NCBI GenBank assembly: GCA_000381585.1 | Contig: KB906733.1 | Span: 511,378 to 575,377 of the forward strand | DNA from: Acidobacteriaceae bacterium KBS 83 | Lineage (GTDB): Bacteria > Acidobacteriota > Terriglobia > Terriglobales > Acidobacteriaceae | DNA: 64,000 nucleotides | Reading direction: 5' to 3' | Part shown: one piece after another, positions 1-7,301 of the stretch | Numbering within the stretch: the stretch's first letter is position 1 | How the letters are laid out: each line of letters starts with the position of its first letter | The notes under the pieces: generated by a model | What the model saw: only the letters and a program-made list of their open reading frames with translations | What the model was told of the DNA's origin: nothing | The model's database searches: none | Program-made: the position numbers and the translations under genes

Positions 1-1682
1 CCGCGGCCGCTCAACACAGCGCGAATCATGTAGAGGCTGAAGCCGAGAGCCTGTTCAAGGCTGATGGTCGGCGGCATAGATAGCTCTTGCCGATTCACCA
101 GCACCTCAACTAGAGCCGGGCCGTCGTGCGCCAGCGCCTCAGTCAGTGCCGGGCGCAGCGCTTCGGGTTTTTCCACGCGAACGCCGAAGACATCCGCTGA
201 CTCAGCCAGCTTCGCAAAGTTTGGGTTGACCAGCTCTGTGCCGTAGTCGACCAGTCCGGCCGCTTTCATCTCCAGTTCCACAAAGCCCAGAGAGCTGTTA
301 TTAAAGACCACCAGCTTCACCGGCAGCTCGAGCTGGTGGAGCGTCAGCAGGTCACCGAGCAGCATTGCCAATCCACCATCGCCGGAGAGCGCGATGACCT
401 GCCTGCCGGGATGGCTGGCCTGTACACCGATAGCTTGCGGCAGCGCATTCGCCATTGAGCCATGGCTAAAGGAGCCCAGCAGTCTGCGTTTGCCGTTCAT
501 GTGGAGATAGCGCGCAGACCACACCGTCGGAGTACCTACGTCGCACGTAACGACTGCATCTTCTGCCGCGAGTTCATCCAGCACCTTTGCGACATATTGC
601 GGATGAATCGGCGTTTTGCCCGGCTCACCCACGGCGAGATCATCGAGACTCTTGCGCGCATCCTTGTAATGGCCGAGGCATATATCGAGATACGAGCGGT
701 CAGTCTTGCTTTCGATCAGCGGAGTCAGCACCTCCAGCGTGTCCTTCACATTTCCGATCAGGCCCAAGTCAACCGGAGTGCGCCGTCCGATCTGCTCGCC
801 TAGCCTGTCCACCTGAATGATCTTCGCGCTCTTGGGATAGAACTGCTGATAGGGGAAATCCGTTCCCAGCATGAGCAGAGCGTCGCAATTCATCATGGCG
901 TGGTAGCCGGAAGAAAAGCCAAGCAGCCCGGTCATCCCCACGTCATAAGGATTGTCGTATTCGATAAACTCCTTGCCGCGCAGCGCGTGAACGATCGGCG
1001 CCTTCAACCGCTCGGCCGCCGCAATCAGCTCCGCATGAGCGCCTTCACAACCGGCGCCACCGAGAATGGTGACCTTGCGCGCGCCATTGAGAATTTCAGC
1101 GGCCTTGCGAAGTTCATCGTCCGATGGGAAAAGCCGCGATGCTGAATCCTCGACGCCGAGCGAAAGTGCCGCCGCGGAACACTCGCGCAGTGCCACATCT
1201 CCGGGAATGACAATCACGGCCACGCCGCGCCTGAGCAGGGCGGTACGCATGGCGATTCCCAGCACCCTCGGCATTTGTTCGGCTTGCGAAACCAGTTCGC
1301 AGTAATAGCTGCAATCCTTGAACAGGTACTCAGGATGCGTCTCCTGAAAGTAGCTGCTACCTATCTCATGACTCGGAACCTGCGCCGCAATCGCGAGTAC
1401 CGGGACGCGATTGCGATGACAATCGAAGAGACCGTTGATGAGGTGAAGATTGCCCGGGCCACAACTGCCAGCGCACACAGCGATCTTTCCTGTGAGATGG
1501 GCCTCCGCTCCGGCAGCAAACGCGGCTGCCTCTTCGTGCCTCACATGCACCCATTCGATCTGTTTACTTTTCCGGATTATCTCGGTCAGGCCATTCAGAG
1601 AATCGCCAACCACTCCGTAGACCCGCTTTACGCCTGCGTTCAACAGTGTGTCGATGAATATCTCAGCCACTCTCTTTGCCAT
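1..1682 (-). CDS. poxB: Pyruvate dehydrogenase (quinone) / pyruvate oxidase, 3' end cut by window edge
   Basis: ThDP-dependent enzyme that oxidatively decarboxylates pyruvate to acetate and CO2 and passes electrons to membrane quinone. Reading the minus strand from ATG at 1682 gives 560 uninterrupted codons to the window edge. The start [20 protein letters not shown], the ThDP-binding [12 protein letters not shown] and [11 protein letters not shown] stretches, the central FAD-type domain and the C-terminal ThDP-binding [17 protein letters not shown] region follow the family order. The last visible residues ([14 protein letters not shown], then SGRG) resemble the segment just before the lipid-binding tail of E. 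coli PoxB (572 aa), so only about 10-25 residues should be missing. No neighbour on the same strand suggests an operon. It could also be annotated as a generic thiamine pyrophosphate-requiring enzyme, but the C-terminal similarity favours PoxB. Confidence 0.9.
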   Translation of the reverse strand, partial: MAKRVAEIFIDTLLNAGVKRVYGVVGDSLNGLTEIIRKSKQIEWVHVRHEEAAAFAAGAEAHLTGKIAVCAGSCGPGNLHLINGLFDCHRNRVPVLAIAAQVPSHEIGSSYFQETHPEYLFKDCSYYCELVSQAEQMPRVLGIAMRTALLRRGVAVIVIPGDVALRECSAAALSLGVEDSASRLFPSDDELRKAAEILNGARKVTILGGAGCEGAHAELIAAAERLKAPIVHALRGKEFIEYDNPYDVGMTGLLGFSSGYHAMMNCDALLMLGTDFPYQQFYPKSAKIIQVDRLGEQIGRRTPVDLGLIGNVKDTLEVLTPLIESKTDRSYLDICLGHYKDARKSLDDLAVGEPGKTPIHPQYVAKVLDELAAEDAVVTCDVGTPTVWSARYLHMNGKRRLLGSFSHGSMANALPQAIGVQASHPGRQVIALSGDGGLAMLLGDLLTLHQLELPVKLVVFNNSSLGFVELEMKAAGLVDYGTELVNPNFAKLAESADVFGVRVEKPEALRPALTEALAHDGPALVEVLVNRQELSMPPTISLEQALGFSLYMIRAVLSGR

Positions 1683-1936
1683 GTTTTTCCTCACCTCGGT
1701 GTAAACCGTATCGACTTTGCCATTCGATAGCTGGCTTGGTTTTCGATTGGTGAGCGCCGAACATTTTCGGGATGCCGAGAGTGCGGATCAGCAGACGGCC
1801 CCTGGAGAAGGCGCTGCGCAACGATTTAGCGCGAATGGAGTAGCAGGCGCGCAGCCAAACTTGTATTGATGAATGGCCCCCTGTAGCTTACTCCGACGAA
1901 TGATAGTTTTGACAAGCCCCCTGACGAAACCTGGAC

Positions 1937-2107
1937 TCAAGCGCGAACGTCATACTGCAGTAAGTTAAATTGTGAGAGCGGGATGGCCATGGTGCGGCCC
2001 TGCCACCGGATCAGCACAAACATGTCGCCGCAGCACGTGTCGTCGGGCGCTAGAGCCCGAATTTCGAGATCCCGCGCCCGATAGCGAGATATTTCGTATT
2101 GTGTGCT
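1937..2107 (-). pseudogene. Remnant of a plasmid/ICE-type 'calcium-binding' hypothetical protein (C-terminal part)
   Basis: The minus-strand frame ending at a TGA at 1937-1939 reads RDLEIRALAPDDTCCGDMFV, then LIRWQGRTMAIPLSQ. I recall this pattern (Ala-Pro-Glu/Asp-Asp-x-Cys, then a FVLIRWQGR-like strand and a PLSQL end) from small hypothetical proteins, sometimes called calcium-binding, on acidobacterial and proteobacterial plasmids and integrative elements. No start codon or N-terminal half is present in frame, and the frame overlaps a second decayed frame just upstream, so this is a relic. Family assignment is from memory of the motif only. Confidence 0.4.
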
Positions 2108-2304
2108 CCAGGCGAATCGAAGTTGCCCTGGATTTCTTTGGCTGTAAAGGGCCGCTGGATTTCGCTGATAAAAGCCGGCACCGCGGCAGCAAACGGGGGA
2201 TCGCGCTCGGCCGCCCTCAGGAAAGAGAAGAGCTTCTCGCCGATCAGATAGTCCAGGACATTCCGTTGACCGAAGTGTTCACCGGATGTCTTCGGTCGCT
2301 GTCG
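2050..2304 (-). pseudogene. Remnant of a small plasmid-associated hypothetical protein
   Basis: Minus-strand frame open from a TAA at 2305-2307 to a TAG at 2050-2052 with no plausible start codon. It reads GQRNVLDYLIGEKLFSFLRA followed by AERDPPFAAAVPAFISEI, an acidic amphipathic helical segment typical of short accessory proteins that accompany plasmid replication or calcium-binding-like genes. After about 50 residues the similarity is lost and the downstream neighbour's frame begins, which suggests a frameshift or fusion between two adjacent dead genes. No function can be assigned. Confidence 0.35.
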
Positions 2305-2344
2305 TTATTCCTTTGACTGCGTTGGATCTAAAGGCTTTGTCCGT

Positions 2345-2404
2345 TCCCTTAACCGGTAGAAAAATTCCTTTACCTGTAGAGATATTCCTATACTCGTAGA
2401 ACAA
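2345..2404 (+). repeat. Iteron-like array, cluster 1 (three tandem ~20-bp units)
   Basis: Three head-to-tail units of the form TTCCyTwACCnGTAGA. The GTAGA cores lie at 2356-2360, 2376-2380 and 2396-2400, an exact 20-bp period. The same unit occurs in reverse orientation at 2529-2630. Two-helical-turn phasing is typical of iterons bound by a replication initiator or of arrays bound by a partition or recombination protein. No intact Rep gene is present nearby. Confidence 0.75.
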
Positions 2405-2528
2405 TCGGTCATGCAATTTGCGAATGGTCGGTGCGCCGTTGAAGCTTGTCCGTCAAAGCATCAGATGATGCAAGAGCGCCCGAGATAGCGCTACTTACCG
2501 GGACCATATCATGCTAGAAGTCGTGGAA

Positions 2529-2630
2529 TTCTACTGGTTAGGGAATTTCTCTACCGGTTGAGGAATACGGTTTCTACTGGTTAAGGAATAGAAAACACCT
2601 GGCCCGCCGACTTTCTACAGGTAAAGGATA
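2529..2630 (-). repeat. Iteron-like array, cluster 2 (four units, opposite orientation)
   Basis: Four copies of TCTACnGGTwArGGAA, the reverse complement of the cluster-1 unit. The TCTAC cores begin at 2530, 2550, 2573 and 2614, giving spacings of 20, 23 and 41 bp (close to two periods). The best-conserved copies contain ACTGGTTA or ACCGGTTG followed by AGGAAT. Together with cluster 1 they bracket about 120 bp of unique sequence. Confidence 0.75.
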
Positions 2631-3150
2631 ACGACAGCGGCCTAGCGGGAACGTCATAGCTGCATTATTCACCACCGGCTACGTCGATTAGCGCAAAGCA
2701 CGGTATCTGGCTTTTGGTTCCTGCCTTCAGGCCGATGCCCTCATTGAAGGCCGTTTAAGCAGCGAAAGACCGATTAGTAAGTTCAAACGCGCTTGTGATC
2801 ATTTACCACGATAGCTTTTCAAATATTGGGTGGTCGCCTCAACGAAGGCCTGTTCTCGCCGGTCGACTAAGAAACGCCACATGTCCGGAAAACCGGCTGC
2901 TCGGACAAGTGATAGCTGCCCATTGGCTCGTTACGGCTTTCTCGACGAGTGGTAAATCGCCAAGGCACTCATCGACGGGGAATGCTGCCCTCAGGGCGAC
3001 GGCTTTTCGCCACTGATCCAGTCCCTGTCTTACTTTGCGCGGGCCACTGACACGCCCATCAATAAAACCAGTCTCAAACCCCGATAAAACCTGATCCTCG
3101 CCACATCCTGTGTGCGAGTTGTGTGCCCGTTTCCGGGCAGGAGGTGTCCT
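2631..3150. other. Gene-free stretch in decayed mobile region
   Basis: No reading frame here shows recognisable protein character on either strand. The frames present lack ribosome binding sites and have mixed composition. The element AGTCTCAAACC occurs near 3070 and again near 3366, close to the resolvase. Probably non-coding debris between the iteron-like array and the integrase remnant. Confidence 0.5.
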
Positions 3151-3279
3151 ATGGCCCGGAAAGCAGGTCCGATTATTGCGCGAGGAGCGAGCACCTGGCT
3201 CGTCCGGGTCTACCCTTGGGCGCGATGCCGAGACGGGTACATGCAAGTACCACATATACGTCGGATGAAAGGGAATTGA
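3151..3279 (+). pseudogene. Truncated, frameshifted start of a tyrosine-type site-specific integrase
   Basis: ATG at 3151 follows a good ribosome binding site (AGGAGG-like, 3139-3146). The first residues MARKAGPIIARGASTWLVRV match the N-terminal arm-binding region of phage/ICE tyrosine integrases as I know them (MARKAGxIIARGxRxWLVRVY). A shift into another frame near 3210 would continue with LGRDAETGTCKYH, the expected next strand (LGRDxETGKRKYxN). The original frame stops at 3277. The catalytic domain is absent, so only an inactive 5' fragment remains. Confidence 0.6.
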
Positions 3280-3320
3280 GGCCCAGCTGCTGCCCTGCTG
3301 TGCGTGTCCATTTAGGGCGT

Positions 3321-3421
3321 AGTCCAACCTGATGTTAGAGCATGGAGCGCAGAGCGTCAGACTAAAGTCTCAAACCTACTTTCCTGACAGGATGCAAATT
3401 TCCCCTAGGAGTCCAACCTGA
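3321..3421 (+). repeat. Direct repeat AGTCCAACCTG upstream of the resolvase
   Basis: AGTCCAACCTG occurs at 3321-3331 and 3410-3420, 89 bp apart and in the same orientation. The second copy ends 19 bp before the resolvase start codon. Paired short repeats next to a resolvase gene are where a res/recombination site or a transposon scar would lie. The internal inverted symmetry expected of a res subsite is not obvious. Confidence 0.4.
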
Positions 3422-3439
3422 CACTTCAGGGGAGACGCC

Positions 3440-4015
3440 ATGACCGGACAGCGAATCGGATACAAACGAGTTTCGACGGTAGATCAGAACACCATGCGCC
3501 AGCTTGAGGGAGTGGCGGTGGACGAAGTCTTCGAGGACAAAGCGAGCGGGAAGAGCATCGTGCAGCGGCCAGCTCTAGAGGCGATGCTCAAGCATGTTAG
3601 GAAAGGTGACGTGGTGCTCTGTCACAGCATGGATCGCATGGCGCCTAACCTGGATGACCTCAGAAGGATAGTGCTCGGCCTCACAAGTCGCGGGGTGCGG
3701 GTCGAGTTCACAAAAGAAGGGCTGAGCTTCACAGGTGAAGACAGCGCTCTGAGCAAGCTGCTGCTTTCAGTGATGAGAGCATTTGCCGAGTTCGAACGGT
3801 CATTGATTTTGGAGCGACAACGTGAAGGCATTGCTATCGCAAAGGCTGCGGGTAAGTACAAAGGACGAAAGCGGACACTTACGGAGGAGATGATTGCTGA
3901 ACTGCGCAGGCGGGTGGAGTGCGGGGAGCCAAAAGCTCGATTGGCGCGGGAGTTACAAATCAGCCGCGAAACTGTGTATCAATACATAAATAACGAGCCG
4001 CGAGAAAGACTCTAG
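3440..4015 (+). CDS. Serine recombinase (Tn3/gamma-delta resolvase-like), probably catalytically impaired
   Basis: 191-aa small serine recombinase. The N-terminal catalytic domain has the nucleophile in YKRVST (Ser12), a conserved RPAL segment (Arg43) and the motif HSMDRMAPNLDDL at 62-74; the C-terminal helix-turn-helix is PKARLARELQISRETVYQYI. Family members cut and rejoin DNA through a phosphoserine. The motif is normally DRLxRN; here the second arginine (equivalent to gamma-delta Arg71) is Pro69, encoded by CCT, one base away from CGT. That arginine is essential in characterised resolvases, so activity is doubtful although the frame is intact. Ribosome site GGGGAG sits 8 bp before the ATG. 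Convergent with the following defence-like operon. Confidence 0.85.
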   Translation: MTGQRIGYKRVSTVDQNTMRQLEGVAVDEVFEDKASGKSIVQRPALEAMLKHVRKGDVVLCHSMDRMAPNLDDLRRIVLGLTSRGVRVEFTKEGLSFTGEDSALSKLLLSVMRAFAEFERSLILERQREGIAIAKAAGKYKGRKRTLTEEMIAELRRRVECGEPKARLARELQISRETVYQYINNEPRERL

Positions 4016-4051
4016 TGTATGTGATCTTCTGATTGATAGTTAAGTCAAAGA

Positions 4052-5758
4052 TCAACTCTGGCGAATGCTGAGTTGCATCAGGTCATGAAATTCTCGGTGG
4101 ACGGAGTCAAAATCATGCTCCGACAAAAGTGAGTACTTTCGGTCTGGGGTTTTGAATATTGTTCCTGGAAAAGAGACGTCAAGTTCACTTTCGATTCCAA
4201 GCACCATCTGCGTTCCAACGGGTTGCGCAGTAGCGAGAAATCGCAGAATCTGTGGGAGGTGCTCCCGATCTTGACCCTGTTGGTTAGGTGAATCAATTAC
4301 GATTGGGCATACCGTAGAAGGAGAATACTTAGCGATGAGTTCAAGTATTGCAAATTGATATGCTAGGAGCGCCCTGGGAAGAGTGCTGCCGGTCTCAAAC
4401 AGATAGGGGTTAAGTTCTTCGAATACCCTCCGAGCATAGAGCTGAACATCGAGGCTCACGAAATTTTTCCTAAGAACGTCCGCGTATTCTTCGATGCGGT
4501 CCGCGCGTAAGCTTCGGCTTCGCACGTTAAGCACTTCAACCTCATCCTTCAGCTTTCCCATTTTTGTCTCTGCTGTCGTTCGAATCTCTCCTAGCTGATT
4601 GAGCTGAGCCGTTAGCAAATTGTCTGCGGCGCGCCTGCCCTCACTCTCAATCACTTCCGCAAGGGTCAATTCACCCTGAGCTTCGTTCAGTACTCCCTGG
4701 ATGCTTTCTGCCTGTTGCTGCGCGATGGCGTACTGCTGATAAACTTCCTGGATTTCATTATCAATTCGAGCTAATTCGGCAGTTATATGAGCAATAAACT
4801 CAACGACTCTATCTTCGTCGGAAGCAATGGCAAACCGCACCGCGAAATCGTTTGAATAATTAGTGCCACAGGTCGGACATTCGATTTCTTGTTCGCCCGT
4901 CTTAACAAGATAGTTGAAGTCTTGAGAAATCTCACCAAGTGCTTTCTGGGCAATCCCTAGACGTGTGTTCTGGAGCGATTTCTCGGAGTGAAGTTGGGTC
5001 AGTTTCGATTTAAATGTTCGTTCTGTTGTGGCTAAATTATGACTCTCTGAAAGCATCCGCTCTATCCGGGCACCATATATGGCCGGATCAAGGCTGAAGC
5101 TCGCTGCAGCAATGTCAGACTCCAGACGCCGCAAAACCTTCTTCACTCCATCTTCAGAAGCAACGGCATCTGAAAATTGCCCACGCGCCGTGATCAACTC
5201 TGCGTTGGTACGATAGTAGGCATTGTCTTTTATACCGGTATGGTATTCGACAATGGAGTCCCGCCAACCGGTAAACTGGTACAACCGATCAAAGGCGCTC
5301 CAAGCCGTCACCCAGCTAGAATCTTGATCCATATAAAAGGGCAGAAAAAGAAACGCCGGTGGAGGAACTGTGGGCTCGCCCTCGCGAGACGCAAGTACAA
5401 GGCCAAAATCAAATAGATTTGCCAAGTAGGGAGCCAATCCATCAGTGACACGGTTGAAAGATTTTAAAAACTTGCCTTCACCCGAAAATATCGCAAAATA
5501 AGAACCGTCTCTTATTAGTTGATACGTGACGTCATCGGCAGAAAATTTTACAAGAGTTTTCGGTTCAGCACCCTTAAATCTCGGATGTTGCCGGACGGGT
5601 TCAGCTCCGAAGCTATGATAAATCGACTTTATTATCGTCGATTTGCCCGTGTTGTTCGCCCCGACGATTACGGTTAGTTTCCGGTCGAAGGACAGCCGGA
5701 TAGCTTTCCCTTCTTTGTCGGACAGTATCAGAAGTTCTGAGATCACTAAGTGCTTCAT
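4052..5758 (-). CDS. SMC/RecF-like ABC ATPase with CxxC hook (DUF3732-like); LmuB-like partner
   Basis: 568-aa ATPase. Walker A is GANNTGKST at 33-41. Long helical, coiled-coil-prone arms flank a CPTCG motif at 294-298 that could dimerise through zinc like a Rad50 hook. The C-terminal half carries the second nucleotide-binding part, with hydrophobic strand PIVIDSPNQQGQD near residue 490 as Walker B/D-loop. The DSPNQQ form and overall length are those of DUF3732-type ATPases. Its start overlaps the stop of the upstream Cap4-type nuclease gene by 4 bp (ATGA), so the two are translationally coupled. By analogy with Lamassu LmuB or ABC-three-component systems, it likely senses unusual DNA and releases or activates the nuclease. 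Base composition is visibly AT-richer than the flanks, which suggests transfer. Function is inferred. Confidence 0.75.
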   Translation of the reverse strand: MKHLVISELLILSDKEGKAIRLSFDRKLTVIVGANNTGKSTIIKSIYHSFGAEPVRQHPRFKGAEPKTLVKFSADDVTYQLIRDGSYFAIFSGEGKFLKSFNRVTDGLAPYLANLFDFGLVLASREGEPTVPPPAFLFLPFYMDQDSSWVTAWSAFDRLYQFTGWRDSIVEYHTGIKDNAYYRTNAELITARGQFSDAVASEDGVKKVLRRLESDIAAASFSLDPAIYGARIERMLSESHNLATTERTFKSKLTQLHSEKSLQNTRLGIAQKALGEISQDFNYLVKTGEQEIECPTCGTNYSNDFAVRFAIASDEDRVVEFIAHITAELARIDNEIQEVYQQYAIAQQQAESIQGVLNEAQGELTLAEVIESEGRRAADNLLTAQLNQLGEIRTTAETKMGKLKDEVEVLNVRSRSLRADRIEEYADVLRKNFVSLDVQLYARRVFEELNPYLFETGSTLPRALLAYQFAILELIAKYSPSTVCPIVIDSPNQQGQDREHLPQILRFLATAQPVGTQMVLGIESELDVSFPGTIFKTPDRKYSLLSEHDFDSVHREFHDLMQLSIRQS

Positions 5759-6954
5759 TCTGACCCTTCCTCAAAGCCCGTACCAGCATCTTCATATTTT
5801 GAAGGCTCATAAATCTCCAATGCGATTGCTGATCTTAAATAGCCATCGGTAAAATTCCATTCTTCCTTAACTCTCGGCTTTATCTCATTGTAGACGCCCT
5901 CTACAGCAGCCGACAGACTGCTAACGGAGAGACTCCGGCAGGCTCTTTCGATTAGGGTCGACATCTGAGTGTATTGCAGGTCTCTTCGTGTCAATCTGTC
6001 GAGAACCGCTACATCCCAATGCCGCTTCATTGACGACCAAGCGGTAACTGGATACCCTTCCGAATTTAAGCGTTCTCCCACCTCATCCCATGTAATCTGT
6101 GTGGCAGTGATTCCAAGAGTATCCAGGATGCTGGAGAACGTAGAGCGACTTATCGATTTGTGCCTTATCAGTTCTTCGAAACTCGCGATCGCGTGCTGAT
6201 TATTGTTCCGCAGCGCCACCTCGCTCAGTAGAGCTTTATATATCGGCACTGTACTAAACTGCTTGCCCGGAAAATGCTCATTCAAAAACTCAGCGAGCCT
6301 TCCTGCGCCGTATGTGGCGTGCTCCCTGACCGGAATATCTGTTACAGCAAATTCAAGCACTCCGTCCAACTCGGGAAAGCCCGGTAAACAAAGTTCAGCC
6401 TTGAGCGCTTCTTTCAAGAGTGTCGCGTCTGTTTCATCCAAGTCGGCGAAAAGTGTGTGTAGCTCACCTCGGTAGGTCTTTCCGTCCTTCTTCAATTTGA
6501 CGCTAACAGGCATGTTCGACACGAACTGAAGGAGTTTTACATCGTCAGGCAATCGCTTTTTAAGGTCATATAGCTTGCCCGCAATGGAAGGCAAGAGGTT
6601 GGGCGGGGACCCTTTGCCAGCCTCTCTTTTTACGAGACTTTTCACAGTCCAGTTTGAGGTGGATGTTTTTACCTGGAAGGCTTCAACGGTCGAAGGGTTC
6701 TGTTCGGCGTCAAGTATCACTACGTCGTCGTGATAGTCGAAGACGACCACATAATCTGTGTTGTGTTTGTGGAGCAGAAGAAGTGTGCAAAGCGCCCACG
6801 TTTGCTGAAATACAAATCGGTCGGAGCTTCGTGAACCCGAAAGATCGCGTGGACGTTGTTGAATGAGCCGTGCTTTTAGAGACACCAGTTTACTCAAGGG
6901 CCGAAGTGGCAAAATCGTAACATTTAGCACCCTCAGCAGCAAGAATCTGTACAT
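5755..6954 (-). CDS. DUF4297 (Cap4-type) dsDNA nuclease; LmuA-like effector
   Basis: 399 aa. The N-terminal third has the DUF4297/Cap4 signature: SDRFVFQQTWALCTLLLLH, then DYVVVFDYHDDVVILDA and AFQVKTS. The Asp and the Gln-x-Lys fit a PD-(D/E)xK restriction-endonuclease-like active site. The remaining two thirds are helical and typical of the regulatory part of these effectors. The 3' end overlaps the ATPase gene by 4 bp. In Lamassu systems LmuA carries this nuclease and LmuB is an SMC-like ATPase; order and coupling match here. The first ~25 residues look atypical, there is no clear ribosome site, and a GTG or TTG about 20-25 codons inside could be the true start. Activity is assumed to be abortive DNA degradation in infected cells; untested. 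Confidence 0.75.
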   Translation of the reverse strand: MYRFLLLRVLNVTILPLRPLSKLVSLKARLIQQRPRDLSGSRSSDRFVFQQTWALCTLLLLHKHNTDYVVVFDYHDDVVILDAEQNPSTVEAFQVKTSTSNWTVKSLVKREAGKGSPPNLLPSIAGKLYDLKKRLPDDVKLLQFVSNMPVSVKLKKDGKTYRGELHTLFADLDETDATLLKEALKAELCLPGFPELDGVLEFAVTDIPVREHATYGAGRLAEFLNEHFPGKQFSTVPIYKALLSEVALRNNNQHAIASFEELIRHKSISRSTFSSILDTLGITATQITWDEVGERLNSEGYPVTAWSSMKRHWDVAVLDRLTRRDLQYTQMSTLIERACRSLSVSSLSAAVEGVYNEIKPRVKEEWNFTDGYLRSAIALEIYEPSKYEDAGTGFEEGSE

Positions 6955-7301
6955 GAAAGAGGGGGTTATGCCTAGAGTACCCGATAGTCATTTCCTCGAG
7001 TCGTCTAGATCATCGGCTTCCGTCTACGGCGTGTGACTCCGCGCAACTCTACCAGCGAGCCTAGATCGCGGTGCCGTAGAACTGCCAGCCGCTGTTTGTG
7101 ACTTTGCCGTCACCCCCACAATTCAATACAACCCAACTGGCAATCCGTGTTAGAACATTGCCTGGAAAACGACGGACGGATTTCGCCCGGCACGCGAATC
7201 CGATTGTGCTGAACCAGATTGATCGGAGTTCCTGACTGCTGTGTTTGTAGTAATTTTGCGAGCATAGCCTTCGCGCCGGCACGTGAGTTCGGTGGCCACG
7301 A
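6955..7301. other. Intergenic region between nuclease and DUF4157 genes
   Basis: About 350 bp with no supported gene. Both flanking genes point away from it, so their promoters should lie here. Minus-strand frames over 7061-7370 give cysteine-poor, low-similarity peptides that I do not recognise. Possibly decayed coding sequence. Confidence 0.45.
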
